From Tillus elongatus (lineage: Eukaryota > Arthropoda > Insecta > Coleoptera > Cleridae): a stretch of 64,000 nucleotides of DNA. Location: NCBI GenBank assembly GCA_964006375.1, contig OZ023262.1, positions 53,952,917 to 54,016,916 on the forward strand, in the 5' to 3' direction. Positions 1-58,310 of this stretch are shown here, piece after piece (positions within the stretch are counted from its first letter, which is position 1; each line of letters opens with the position of its first letter). A program made the translations under genes and the position numbers. The notes beneath the pieces were generated by a model. It did not search any database, was not told the origin of the DNA, and saw nothing but the letters and a program-made list of their open reading frames with translations.

Positions 1-1505
<1,505 letters not shown>

Positions 1506-1943
1506 TAATTTATTCTCTTACAAACATGTATTAGATTTCGATGCCACAGCAAAAATGCTATAAGGTGATAAAAAAAAATTATCACCAGCGACTTACGGGC
1601 CAGCTTGTCATTGCGGAAATAATTTTGTAAGATGTAGCTTAAGGCACACTATAATTAACGTATAAAATTTTTTCTCGTATCTTGTATAATAACGAATATA
1701 TTAACCTTTATTGATTTTTATGGAAATTCGCTAAAAATTATATACCATTAAACGATAAACTCTATAGCTAAAACTACTGCCAAATCATCAGAGAAAGGGT
1801 CCATTTGAAATAAATTTTCTGAAAACATTTTAGTAAAATGGAGGACAATGGCGACTGAAGCTGAAACTGAAGGTTTTGTCTTTAAGCTTCCAGACTTAAA
1901 TTTTGGTACATAGTTTACCTTTTATGACATAAACCCTCGTACC

Positions 1944-2029
<86 letters not shown>

Positions 2030-2125
2030 TATAAAAACTGAAACTAACCCTGGATATGGGTGTTAGGGAGGCTGACTCATTTGAAGAAATTTTGTCAAAA
2101 TTCAAAAGTTGATATCTCTTCATTA
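1506..2125 (+). repeat. TA-core repeat copy, inner segment
   Basis: Carries the inner module 'aaacgataaactctatagct' and the (TA)n core followed by 'ctggatatgggtgttaggg' and an AATTCACT end. The same order occurs at 4100-4900. Confidence 0.65.
1948..2025. repeat. (TA)n microsatellite
   Basis: About 78 bp TA array in the core of the surrounding TA-core repeat. Confidence 0.97.
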
Positions 2126-2169
2126 GTGAAAATTCACTGAAATGACACATTCGGATTCTACAACACGAG

Positions 2170-2774
2170 AAGAGCATATTTGTGTCGCACTTGATACTTT
2201 GACTTAAAAAAATAATAATTCATTAGCACATGCGTGAACTGTCATATTTATTTCCTGTAAAATCCATATATCGGCTGTTTAAACCTGTCGGGCCTTTTTG
2301 ATAGGTCAGGCAAACCGTCAATTTAAATATTAAATTGTTATTATTTATAACTCCATATCCGCCATTTTGAATTACGTCATCTCAAGTTAGACTTCTTGCA
2401 ATGCTGATAACGACGATATATCACATTAGCGCCTAACCAAATTTTTTAAAAACATCCCCCCTCCCCCACATGTGACAAGCCACACGAACTGTCAATTAAA
2501 ATTTTTACTCCTGATTCTTTTCAAAAATAATTTTGCCATCTTGGATTGCATGATAACTTGTAGTAACATTATCTCTAATCATCACCTAGGTTTACGTCAC
2601 TAGGTTTACGTCATACGCAAGCGTTGTGGTGGTAGCGAGTGGCCGTTGCAGAACGTATACCATCTCTACCTACTTACTAGTCGCCGACATGAAATCGCCA
2701 CGCAATACAATACAATGTTTTGCAAGTAACTCTTATACCTTAAGTAATTTTCACATAATAAAAGTTTCTTTCAG
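2170..2774. other. intronic DNA upstream of exon A, no feature recognised
   Basis: AT-rich with two loosely similar stretches (GAACTGTCA near 2237 and 2487) and a repeated 'aggtttacgtca' near 2590. No exon with NRF-domain features is visible, so the N-terminal exons must lie further upstream. Confidence 0.4.
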
Positions 2775-47522
<44,748 letters not shown>

Positions 47523-47540
47523 AATTGCAAATATTTATAG

Positions 47541-47546
47541 AATAAA
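47541..47546 (+). promoter_or_regulatory. polyadenylation signal of nrf-6-like gene
   Basis: AATAAA, 19 bases after the stop codon of terminal exon H. A second AATAAA lies at 47636-47641 and would give a more ordinary 3' UTR. Confidence 0.5.
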
Positions 47547-47858
47547 AGATTCTCATAATTTCAATCAGCTATTTAATATTTATATATTTTTGTTAATAGT
47601 GAGAGACTGAAAATGTAAATACTGTAGGTTAAAAAAATAAATTTTTAGAAGCTATAATAACTTGTGATTTACTTAACCTTATTCGTACAATTAATACGTT
47701 TTTTGACGTTTGATGCTACTTTGGCTGTTGAAAATGCCAATCTTCAATATAATGCTTTTTTAGTAAGATAAATAAGTGTTTTGATAGGAAAACGCAATGT
47801 TTGCGTGCTGGATCACAGAAGGTATTAAAAAATCTTCTCGCGTACCCAAAAATTTATA

Positions 47859-49548
47859 CAGTGTGTCCCAAACTGGATGGGAATGTATTGCTATCTCCGT
47901 TATTATTAGAGATAGGGAGACGGTTAAATTAGCAATGTTTTGTAGAATTTCATGATGCTCATTCCAAATACGACTTGCATTTTGCCCTGCCTCTTTTCGT
48001 TTTAGAGTTATTTTGAAAAACCCAAAATTTGTCGATATCTTTTTTCTTCAATATCTAAGTGGGCATTGATCTGACATGTCTAAGATTTGCACATTATTAG
48101 GACACTTTTTACAGAGTAATCTTTTTGTGCTATTCTTAACTTTGGATTGTCATTTGTTTTTGAGCTACAGGTATCAACGGTTGTTTTTATTATGGCAACC
48201 ATATTGAATTTTTTGCTCATGTGATAGCCTGTGTAAATATGTTTTCAATGATGTACCACATGCTTGAGGAAGCTTGTAATTGCAGTGACAATTTTGAGAA
48301 AACCGTTTTGGGGATAGTAGGCTATGAAATCCAATGCCAGAAAACAAACGACAAAAAAAAGTGTCCAAAAAGCAGTAGGCCATAGAGTCCAACAATATAC
48401 TTCTACTTTTAACATAATTTTAGTTTCTTTGTGTGGAAGATACCGTCGTTCAATAGATTGGTCACTATCCTGCGAAATATTTTGGTGTTTGGTTGTCGTC
48501 TTTCTGGGTAGTTGTTTTGATATGAATTTGCAGCTGCCTCAGTATTTCGGTTAGAACGAATATAACATTCCAACATGTCAAAATATTCTTCAATACTGAA
48601 CATATTGTTGAATAATATTTAAAATAAACACGAAACAAACTATTTAGTACAAAATTTTAAGCAACGTGTTAAATACACCTCAAATTGTTCAGTTAATTAA
48701 GAATGACAATATTCCTAATTGTCGCGATAGTGTTATATCCATAGCAACCTTTTTTCTGTTGTTTTTTAGTTGACTTACGTTTAAAAATCAAACAATTTTC
48801 AAGGGCGTCTTTGGAAATCCTTAATCTGCTTTTTATTGAGTTCTGTTAGTAAATTTAGTTATTTACTAGGTTTACCTATTTATATAATTATAACATTTTT
48901 TAGGACAATGTTGTAATGTAAAATATCATTTGTAATAATGGGCCGATTCATTGGTGTGTTCCTATTTTTGTATCGTGAATCATTACGGAATACTATGTTA
49001 AAAGCAGGGGTCTATTGTTAGACTCCATGGCCTACTGACTTTTGAACACTTTTTTTTTGTCATTTGTTTTCTGGTATTGGATTTCATAACCTACTATCCT
49101 CAAAACGTTTTTTACAAATATTGTCAGTGCAATTACAAGATTTATCTAGCAAGTTGTACATCGTTGGAAAGCTCTTTTCACAGGCTATCACATGCGAAAA
49201 AAAATCCAATATGGCTGCTATAATAAAAACAAACGTTGATACCTGTAGCTCAAAAACAAATGACAATCCAAAGTTGAGAATAGCACAAAAAGATTACTCC
49301 ATAAAAAGTGTCCTGATAATGTGCAAGTCTTAGACATGTCAGATCAACGCCTACTTATATATTGAAGAAAAAAGAAGTCAAAAATTTTTTTTTTCAAAAT
49401 AACTCAAAAACGAAAAGAGACAAGGCAAAATACGAGTCATATTGGGAACGAGCATGAAATTCTACAAAACATTGCTAATTTAACCGCCTCCATATCTCTA
49501 ATAATAACGGAGATAGCAATACATTTCTATCCAGTTTGGGACACACTG
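47859..49548 (-). mobile_element. mariner-type element 5 with 540-bp inverted arms
   Basis: CAGTGTGTCCCAAACTGGAT at 47859 and its inverse ending 49548, TA on both sides. Arms 47859-48395 and 49013-49548 match through blocks such as 'ctccgttattattagagata', 'tttggattgtcatttgtttt' and 'tccaatgccagaaaacaaa'. The centre keeps only the transposase N terminus, so it is an internal deletion derivative. Confidence 0.9.
48409..48603 (-). pseudogene. DUF4817 N-terminal transposase remnant of mariner 5
   Basis: Minus strand from ATG 48601-48603: MFSIEEYFDMLECYIRSNRN, TEAAANSYQNNYPERRQPNT, KIFRRIVTNLLNDG. This is the DUF4817 helix-turn-helix segment of insect transposases, well preserved. The frame then runs into the inverted arm; no DDE domain remains. 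Confidence 0.85.
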
Positions 49549-49974
49549 TATATGCTGTCATTATGTGGCGGTGCGTCTCTGCTGGAGTCCTACAAAAAAT
49601 ACAAAAATACTTGTAGGAAAGTATTAAAGGCACAAAGCGACATTACTTTACACGTTTACTTATCGAGTCAGATAATAAAATGTCAACTTCTTGGGAAATA
49701 TTGGGAAAACGTCGGAAGAACAGATAGGCTTCCACCCTGAACAAGGATGATAGAATTATGACGGATGTGAGTGAGTCCAGAGAAGCTCCTAATAAGCATT
49801 TTAATTCCAGCACTGACAATCGTGTGCCGGCTTCTGGTGGTAATCAGCGTCACCACCAAATTGGGTGTGGTCATTCTTTTTTTATGTTCCCAGTCACAGA
49901 GAGAGATAGAGGTGGAACGTGTAACTGAATCATTGAAGTAACTCAAAAATAATTCTCATACATAAAAAAAGGTT
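49549..49974. other. unassigned DNA between mariner 5 and a LINE relic
   Basis: No recognised feature. Short frames on both strands have no known domain. Confidence 0.35.
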
Positions 49975-51117
49975 CACACAAAAAGCCTCATTCCTACAGA
50001 CCTATCACTGTGGTTGACTTTTTTCTAAAACATTTAAAAAGAAACGTGACTGGAAGGCTAATGGATTATCTTCCTAAACATCATTTACTTAATGATACTC
50101 AGCACTGGTTTCGTGTGGGGCGCTCCACGAATACTGCAATGATTCCTTTTTTGGATAAACTCTACCGTGCTTTTGATGAGGCCGAGTCTTGTTTGAGTCT
50201 ACTTTTTTACTTGAGTAAGGCTTTCGACCTAGTCGATGCTGATGTGCTTGTATCTAAGCTTAAGTCAATCGGAGTCATAGCAGTGGCTCTTGAGGCAACA
50301 CTTTGTCTCCCTCGGAGGTATACATTCAGATGTATTGGCTGTAAATAGGGGTGTCCCGCAGGCCTCCGTGTTGGGCCCTATACTCTATTTAATCTATATT
50401 TTAGGATCTGTCGCTTTATATTGTTTGCGGCTGATACGCTAGTGTTAGTCACTAGTAGATACACTCCGTCACTATCGGAAAAGGCAAACGTTGTCTTGTA
50501 GGAACTAAATCAATATTTTATAGAAAATAAACATGTCCTGTGGTTTCTCTTGGAGGTTCTCAAATAATGAAGACTACTCAAGCAAAGTTCTTGGGAGTTA
50601 CATTGGACTACAGACTAGGGTGATCGGTTCACCTTGATGGATTGTGTGGGCAGCGTTCGACGGCTTGTTAAACAATAAACAGTTCAGAGATACTGTTGAC
50701 CTTATGGTGTTGAAGTTATTCTACTTTTCACATATACACTCGAGAATCTCTTACATAAACCTGGGGTGGGGTCCCACTACTAACATTGTGAGGGTGTTGA
50801 ATTGCAAAAAAGGCAATTCGTTTAATGATGGAAAACACCATGCAAACCAGCTCTAGAGGACTTTGTACTCTTCTGAGAATAATGACTCCCCCCTGTATGT
50901 ATATTTACCAACTTTCACTGCATGCAAAAGAAATAAACATTTAAACACTATTGGCTCGTACCATAGCTACAACACTCACGATGACTCGGTATTGGAGACC
51001 CCGCTACATCATATAGGCCGATCATCGTCTTTAACAAGCTACCAGAACCGTATCAAAATGAGCCTAAATTCTTTTAAAACTACCTTGAAGAAGTTGCTAA
51101 TTTGCAAGGCTTGCTAG
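49975..51117 (+). pseudogene. LINE reverse transcriptase relic
   Basis: Starts at PHSYRPITVVDFFLKHLKRN, then LPKHHLLNDTQHWFRVGRST, SLLFYLSKAFDLVDADVL and GCPAGLRVGP (degenerate GVPQGSVLGP), followed by FAADTL. Downstream frames read LKLFYFSHIHSRISYINLGW and YHSYNTHDDSVLETPLHHIG, the C-terminal thumb-like region of jockey/CR1/RTE LINEs. Several stops and frame changes; no 5' part. Confidence 0.8.
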
Positions 51118-51510
51118 AGTATGGCGGGTACCACAGTGAACCGTGGAGCGCTCGTCTGTTGACCACCAGCTGTTGTTATTTTCTCTTTTATAAGACTTAC
51201 CAAGATTTACACCTCTAACTTGAAAGAAAAATGAGTTGTAAGCAGACAAAAAAATTGGGTGTAACTGGTGATAGGAGAAATGCAAAAGACCAATATATTT
51301 TGTGTGGACCACAAAATCTATTGTATTTATAGCCAAAGATTTTTTTCGTGTAAAAACTCAAGAAATACACATTGCTTTGAAAATTTTCTTCTTGTTAAAA
51401 CGCGATTTGAAACATCAAAATTGGCACTGTTGTAGTTGTTGTTTGCTCTTTGACGGGTTGTCGACATCGATGACTGCGGCTTTAAGCCATTCACCTATTG
51501 CAACCCGATT
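51118..51510. other. unassigned DNA with TA-core inner-module traces
   Basis: 51300-51440 ('agccaaagattttttt', 'aaacatcaaaattggcac') resembles the inner module near 39410-39500. Nothing else recognised. Confidence 0.35.
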
Positions 51511-51571
51511 TTAAAATGTATTCACTTCTAAGTACACTTGGGGAACCCAAATCACCACAACACATTTTTAA

Positions 51572-51618
51572 AAGACCTGACGATTGTTTCACTAACCAAG
51601 TTAACGTCATCAGAGGAT
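51572..51618 (-). ncRNA. hammerhead-like motif, left end of second Penelope pair
   Basis: Minus strand: CCTCTGATGACG, a TTAAC/GTTAG stem, TGAAAC, AATCGTC, AGG. Core bases are preserved apart from the extra C after CTGATGA. Confidence 0.5.
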
Positions 51619-51639
51619 GAAGAACTCTAACTACTACTA

Positions 51640-51813
51640 AAGGTTCAACGACAGCTAAATGAACTAAGTTTCGTTTGGCGGAAATATCTGCATTCTTATG
51701 TTATCTCTAGGACGTGTTGAAAAATGGGAATTTATTTTACAAACAATAGATCAGGTGACTACTAATCGGGTGTGGAGAAACGTTCATACATTTTTTGTTG
51801 TAACTATATTTCG

Positions 51814-51907
<94 letters not shown>

Positions 51908-52370
51908 TCGAACGCGTTTAGCTGTCCTGGTTGTCTAACATTTTTTATTAATTTTAGATTATCTTCATTAACGTGATGATTATTATCCCAAATAGGTCGA
52001 GCGACGGATGATATATCTATAGTACCGTATAGTAATTGGGCTAAGTGTTCTTTAAATCTAATTTCAATCGATATTTTTGTTTGTCCTACGTCTACAACTT
52101 ATTTCATAAATTACCAACATTTTGGCCGTGCTATCCTTGCCCTTTAGGCTACCTAGCAAGTTTTTAAGATGTTTTTTGTCGAAAATGTTAGCTGCAAGTT
52201 GACTTAAAAAATGCTATCTAGATCCCTCGTGAATCGAGGTTCAAATGGTAAGCAAACAGTGTATCCGTTATATTCGGCCACGTTCTTAATATAATTTAAT
52301 TTTTTGGTATATCTACTTTTGTTTAAAGAAAAATTAATTAAGCGGTTTACTAAAAACGCACAAAAATAGC
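51640..52370 (-). pseudogene. Penelope-like fragment, minus strand, second pair
   Basis: 51905-52150 on the minus strand encodes a decayed GIY-YIG module (HLAQL-like and the AR-x-IW-x-N-x-HHVN block). 52250-52370 encodes the RT C-terminal NRLIN region. Same order as 5030-6165, with a (TA)n array at the same codons. Confidence 0.8.
51818..51904. repeat. (TA)n microsatellite inside second Penelope fragment
   Basis: About 87 bp at the same position of the GIY-YIG reading frame as the array at 5199-5354. Confidence 0.95.
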
Positions 52371-53135
52371 CAGTCCGCATGTTTTAGTAAACCGCTAATT
52401 AATCTCCCTTTAACCAAAAGTAGAATTCCCAAAGAATTAAATTATATTAAAAACGTGGCCGAATATAAGGGATGCACTGCTTGCCTAGTGGAAAAATTAA
52501 TAAAGAAACAGAAAACAAAGAACATGTTGACGGAATCAACGACGTTTATAAGAGAGAAATTTGAAAAAAAACTTTGTTTGCTTATCATTTGAACCTCGAA
52601 TCACGAGGGGTCCAGATATCATTTAAAAAAAACTTGCAGCTAACATTTTCGAAAAAAATACCTTAAAAAACTTGCTAAACGTAACCCAAAAGACAAGGAC
52701 AGCACGGCCAAAATGTCGGGATTTTATGAAATAACTTGTAAAGATTGTAATCTTAAGTAGGTCAGAAAACCAAAAGATCGATTGGAATTAGATTCAAAGA
52801 ACATTTAGCCCAATTACAATACGGTACTATAGATAATATAGTTACAGCAAAAAATGTATGAACTCTCTACCACCGTTTATAAATTTCCACGTTTTAACAC
52901 GTCCTAGAGATAACATAAGAATAGAGATATTTCCGCCAAACGAAACTATGTTAATTTAGTTCTCGTTGAACCTTCCCAAAATTTTTAGAGATCGACACCT
53001 TTTAGATAAGTTAATAAAGACGGTTCAAAGACCTCGTCCGGCGATAAAAATACAATACACTGCAGAATTTGCCTGCGACTAGTTCCCCTCGCGGTTCCGT
53101 TTCCTTACCTAAGATCCGGTATACAAGGTGGATTT
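52371..53135 (+). pseudogene. Penelope-like fragment, plus strand, second pair
   Basis: 52376-52500 encodes the RT tail (LNYIKNVAEYKGCTACLVEK-like). 52710-52840 encodes a truncated GIY-YIG start (FYEITCKDCNLK, then stop). 52880-53130 is non-coding 3' sequence nearly identical to 7050-7285. More decayed than the 6200 copy. Confidence 0.8.
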
Positions 53136-53138
53136 TTT

Positions 53139-53184
53139 ATCGTCTGATGACGCTAACCTGGTTAGTGAAACGATCGTCACGTCT
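53139..53184 (+). ncRNA. hammerhead-like motif, right end of second Penelope pair
   Basis: CTGATGA (53144-53150), a GCTAACC/GGTTAGT stem, GAAAC (53167-53171), GATCGTC and ACG able to pair with CGT upstream. One extra C after CTGATGA. Confidence 0.52.
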
Positions 53185-53199
53185 TTTTAAAATGTGTTG

Positions 53200-54215
53200 T
53201 GGTGATTTGGGTTCTCCAAGTGTACTGATCTGTACTCATCACAGGTTCCAATCTTCACTTAGTGTATTCACTTCTATCCAATTTTATATTGATGTGATGG
53301 GACCCGATCATTTTACAATTTCTATTTAATAATTTGTTTATTTTTTAAACTAATATGAAAAGAATGAGGCCACTTACTTCATGCCTATGGGCCTGTATAG
53401 GCATAGGCAACTTTTATAACAAGACCTCACAGAAAGACCACGGAAAGTAAGGGTTTAAAAATATTACAGAGATATAAATGATGTCCAACTATAAAAAACA
53501 AACATCAAATATAACTCATTACTATTATAATATAAGATACAACCTAAACTAACATATTTTTAAAATTCTTTCTACTTTCAGCTTTTCAATTAATGAGTAA
53601 TGGTAACAATTAACATAAAACACAAGAAAGATAACGATAAAGACAATTAAAAAGGATACCTATTTAGTACTACAAACAACAAGCATATTATATTTTAACA
53701 GCACAATAAATAGCAGTAGATAACACCTTATCAAATATACACGTAAAAAGAAAAATAACTGTTTCTTTATTTATACAACAATGTATGTATTATCACAAGA
53801 AAATGTAGCACATAATAAGGTTAATTCATTCATTTATTACAGTCCTTATGTTTTGTACCCTTAATTTGGAGACAAACTCGTAGCTGATGATATTCTCTAT
53901 CACTGTATCAACTCAAACATTTGATTGAATGCAAGTTTTTTACAAAGCTTTGATGATAACTGAGCTAGTTACGAGCGAATTCTTCTTTATAGTCCAAGAA
54001 TTTTACGTAAAATTGTACTTTGAACGGCAACTAAAGCCAACTGTGGATAACCATGCCAAACGGACAGCTTTTGATTCTAACGGAAGGTAATTTTTTTTGC
54101 TTCTAACAAGGCCGTAAACCCAAAAGTCAGAGTAAAAGGTACAGCCAAAGCTGAAACCGAAGCCAAGCTTTTATCGACTAAATAATGTATTAAAGAAAGT
54201 CATGATTAAATTAGT
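53200..54215. other. Penelope tail and AT-rich unassigned DNA
   Basis: 53185-53280 is the outer Penelope tail ('ttgtggtgatttgggttctc'). The rest is low-repeat AT-rich DNA; a possible small exon is listed separately. Confidence 0.4.
53582..53613 (+). CDS. candidate alternative terminal exon
   Basis: Acceptor tctactttcag at 53571-53581. With the G carried by exon G (34660) it reads AFQLMSNGNN and a TAA stop at 53611-53613. AATAAA-like signals follow near 53704. Could be an alternative tail of the NRF-6-like gene or chance. Confidence 0.15.
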
Positions 54216-54639
54216 GTGATGTCTTATTTTAGGTTACACCACAACTGTCTATCACAACTCCTGGTTAAAACCGTCTTTAAACTTTGTCGTGAAGGCAATC
54301 TTGGAACGGTAATGACGCTCACTGCGCTCCCAGCATTCGAAAACCGCTATGATCGACTTTGTTCGCAAACCTTCGTGAGAGATCGCCATAAAAGACGTTA
54401 CATTTTTGGCCAAATTACATGTAAATATCATTATGTATGACGCTATCCATGCCCCATTTAATTGCTTGGATGGCTTTGTTTTAGTAAACCCATTCGAACT
54501 AGTTTTTACAAACAAAACAACAAAAAATGTTCTTTAAAACCAACTTGTAGTTACCCGAGAAGCTCGTTATGTTATTTTTATTTAATGAAGTACCCAGACT
54601 GCGTTTACAAAGGTGTTACTATTGTTTAAGATTGAAGAT

Positions 54640-54730
54640 TCTAACTTAATAGGAAATTGAATTATCGGATTTCAAATATTTTTACAAACTCTCTAACATA
54701 ATGTGTTTGCTGCACCCAGACCTTTTTCAA
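54640..54730 (-). repeat. TA-core repeat end
   Basis: 'ctctctaacataatgtgttt' then 'gctgcacccagacc', the characteristic TIR end. The interior is not traceable. Confidence 0.55.
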
Positions 54731-54882
54731 CACTTATTTACTATTGCTGTATACACACTTTTTGAAAAAGATGAAATATTGTTGCTCTCTATGTAAGACT
54801 GAGAAACAAGGCTACCTAAATTTCATTTTTGGAAAAATACTTCAATAAATGAAATGGGGTAATAATTTTAACATAAATTGAA

Positions 54883-55044
54883 AATCTTGGTTCGCTGCTG
54901 TGTCGCAGAGGTTCCCTTCCCCTTCTGCATGCATACAAGCGCTCTCAATGCATAAACAAGAACAATCTTGGTTCGCTGCTGTGTCGCAGAGGTTCCCCTT
55001 CCCCTTCTGCATGCATACAACCGCCCTCAATACATAAACAAGAA
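54883..55044 (+). repeat. 81-bp tandem duplication
   Basis: 'aatcttggttcgctgctgtg' at 54883 recurs at 54964. Both units run through 'cttctgcatgcatacaa' to 'cataaacaagaacaat', with a handful of differences. Confidence 0.9.
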
Positions 55045-55076
55045 CAATGTAAACATGAAAAGTTTCTTTGGAACAA

Positions 55077-55293
55077 CCCCCAAGAAAGTTACGGGACCTC
55101 CGGTAAATCTAGGGGTTCTGTGCGAGATAAACAGAACTTTAAGGAGGTATAGCTGCAAAATTGGATAAATAAAGCTTATAGAGGTCCAGCTAAGCTGGCT
55201 TTTTTCGCACTTTTCACTCACATTTACTTTTTATTTTATTCCCCGCCCAACACCCCTATTCACTCCTGGTCCCGTAACTTTCTTGGGGCTGTT
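55077..55293. mobile_element. MITE with CCCCAAGAAAGTTACGGGACC ends
   Basis: A 21-base terminal sequence starting CCCCAAGAAAG at 55078 and ending CGGGACC is exactly inverted at 55268-55288 (GGTCCCG to CTTGGGG). The inverted match extends a few more bases outward with a one-base gap. About 215 bp, no coding capacity. Confidence 0.8.
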
Positions 55294-55639
55294 TGCGAGA
55301 AATATTTCTTGTGGTTTGTGCATCCAGAAGGAGATTTAAGCATGTTACAGATATATTTTTTTTAAAGTCCGCGTGTGCTAATCTGCATATTTACCGAAAA
55401 TTTAATTTTTATTTTCAACAAATGTACCTGCCAAATTATAAACGTGGCAGATATTTTTCCTTATTTGTCGCTTGGATGATCCGTTTTAGTCCACTCAATC
55501 GAAACAGTTTCTGCAAACAAAACAACAAAAATGATTTTCTAAAACAAATTTGTCATTGCTTGTGAAGCTCATTGCGTTATTTTTTAAATTTAGTACCCAC
55601 GCTGCTTTTATATAGGTTATAGTATGTATCAAAACTGAA

Positions 55640-55735
55640 AATTCTAGTTTAATTAGAAATTGAATTATCACCATTTGGAATATTTTAACGAAAATTCGCT
55701 ACCATAACGCAATTGCTGCACTCAAACCCTTTTCA
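55640..55735 (-). repeat. TA-core repeat end
   Basis: 'aaaattcgctaccataacgc' followed by 'aattgctgcactcaaacc', a diverged TIR end. Its flank resembles that of 54640-54730. Confidence 0.55.
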
Positions 55736-56435
55736 ACATTTATTTACTATTGATGTATCCATACTTTTTGAAAATGAAATAAATAAATATAAACAAAAAT
55801 TCATCAATACAAAATTTTGAAATTAAAATTTTAATAATTTACACATCTGTTTATTGGTATAATTTAAACTACTGGATGATATTATGTAGTTTCATTTACC
55901 TCAAGTTTTCTATATACGACATGAAGAGTAAATAGGTAATAATGAAAATTCACTAAACACTAAAAGTAAACAATAAGTACCCTATTCCAAAATTTTAAGG
56001 AATTATTTGTTTATGACGTATGTAAACATATAAGAAGAAGAAGATAACCTCGATTTCGACTTCCCTCTACTGTCAGTTTGCAAAATAACAAATGACAATG
56101 ACAAATAGCTAACTGGCGTTGTCAGATTTAACTAGGAGAGGACGATGGGTTTTAAATACCTTGAAGAATGGGAGGCTTAATATTTATACATAATAAATAG
56201 TTGTTCCAGATTGCTTTTAAACAAATTGAATAACTTTCATAAAAAAATTATTTATCACTATATATCTTCAAATTCAGCTGACAGTTTTGGCAAATAACAA
56301 CCCCGCTGATTGTTTATTGTGACATATTTTTCTAACCTGTTTATTTGAAGTTTAATTTTGAGCATTTGTTTGCAATAGCAGCGTAACCCTGATATATCTG
56401 TCTGACTTGGTCAAACGTTAGAGGCACCCATTCAG
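55736..56435. other. unassigned AT-rich DNA
   Basis: No open frame, domain or repeat recognised. Confidence 0.35.
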
Positions 56436-56439
56436 AGAT

Positions 56440-56737
56440 AATTTCAGGTTATATCATAAATTATTTATTTTTTATTTGGTTATAACTCATAATACTGAAC
56501 CGATTAAGTTCAAATTTGGTATGGAGGACCACTGATACGATATCTACGTTTTAGTTTCATACTTCTGGTAATTTAAAAGACATTGCATTTTCAAGCAGTT
56601 TTTCACAGGTTTTTCTGAAAGTATGTGAGTCTCAAAACTGTCTAATGAACTCATCCAAGATATTCACAAAATGAAGGGAACTGCCAAATTTGGTTTCGAT
56701 TGGTGAAGTACTTTTTGGGTTATCGGTTGGGTACATA

Positions 56738-56815
<78 letters not shown>

Positions 56816-56935
56816 CTTTTCAACTGACTTTGGATTTGGGTTCTAGGGGCCCTAATTCGCACTTATTTGAAGAAATTGTCCAAAAATCTTACCATAGTTA
56901 CCTCTCTATTACTAAAAATAACTTTTTTATCACCC
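56440..56935 (+). repeat. TA-core repeat copy, diverged
   Basis: 'aactcatccaagatattcac', 'gggttatcggttgggtac', TA core, then 'ggatttgggttctaggggcc'. The ends are degraded. Confidence 0.65.
56740..56812. repeat. (TA)n microsatellite
   Basis: About 73 bp, core of the diverged TA-core repeat. Confidence 0.97.
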
Positions 56936-56967
56936 TGTATCTTAGACAAAAAGCGAAAACGGACCTA

Positions 56968-57440
56968 GTAGTAGTAGTAGTGGTGGTGGTGGGGGGGAGG
57001 TCAACGCCAAGCAAATAGGCCATAATGAGCCCTTTCTGCCAACCACAGCAACCCAGCAACCCAGCAACCATGCTCTACTCCTCCTCGGTTCCGTCGCCAC
57101 ACCGCCTCGACCTCGAGATGAAGGCCGTGACGGTCTTCAATTAGACCGTACTTACCTAATTCCTCTGCAGAGTCCTCGATCCGAACAATTCTGCTCGAAG
57201 ACTCCCAACAGCCTCGCATTCGCACAGGTAGTGGTAAGACGTTTCCTCATCCTCGCCGCATTCCTGGCAAATGGGATCCCTTTCTACGCCTATCAATGTG
57301 ACGTGTATTCTAAGGGCGCAGTGGCCTGTTAGCACCCCGAGGATGCGGCGAATCGTAGGTCGACTTCTTTCGTGTAGCCAGACAGCTTTATCTCTGTCCG
57401 GCCCCTCCACGAAGTCTCTTGCCTGGCTGCAGCCACCAAC
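56968..57440 (-). pseudogene. R1/LOA-like LINE 3' fragment
   Basis: On the minus strand 57410-57190 reads EGPDRDKAVWLHERSRPTIR, ILGVLTGHCALRIHVTLIGV, then CQECGEDEETSYHYLCECEA, the Cys/His segment after RNase H in LINE ORF2 proteins. Beyond it is 3' UTR ending in (ACC)n(ACT)n triplets at 56968-57000. The upstream part continues after a hAT insertion at 59022. 5'-truncated. Confidence 0.82.
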
Positions 57441-58224
57441 TAGTGATGGGAAAAACAGTTATTTTCTGTTAACAGTTGAAGCCGTTAACGTTATTTAATG
57501 TTAACCGTTGATAATAACGGCTTTAGTTATTTTAAACTGGATAGTCGATCGATAGTATCCTACATTCCCAAAGCTGTGAGCGAGAGCGAGCACACTAGTA
57601 TAAATGCATTGTATTTTTACCCCGTTATTTCAAATAGTGTATAAATTTCAAATTTTGTCGATATGAAAAGGAAACAAAGGGTTAAGAAATTATAATAAGC
57701 GTGTCGTAAATCTTTTGCCACTCAGAAGTGAAACTTTTAGAAATCAGAAAGGAGTCTTCTATAAGAATTTACTTAGATGTTTTAGGAATTATAAACTAGT
57801 CATTTCTCACAAATTTATTTTATCAGGGTCTTTACGTAAATGTCAATGCCACAGCAAGAATCAATAAATATCATTATTTATCACGCCTTGGGACGTTAGA
57901 CGTTAGAACTTTTATTGCTACACAGGGAGTGATTCTAAGAACTCCATAACATAACGCAGCTAATAAAATTTCGGTAAAGAAACAGTATAAAAAATTGAGT
58001 TTGAGTTTAAAAAAAAATTGGAAGATATATAGTATTAATTGTTTATTTACTTATTGTAATATTCGTTGTTTTAAAATTAGTTTCAAAAATTTCAAAGGGC
58101 TGTAACTTCGAGGAAAAGGGGTTTCAAGAAAAACTTAATAAAAAGACATCCCTTATTTTTCGCCAAAGAATCACCCAGTAAAATTTTTCGCATCAATTTG
58201 GAAACACCCTGCCTATATATGTAT

Positions 58225-58310
<86 letters not shown>

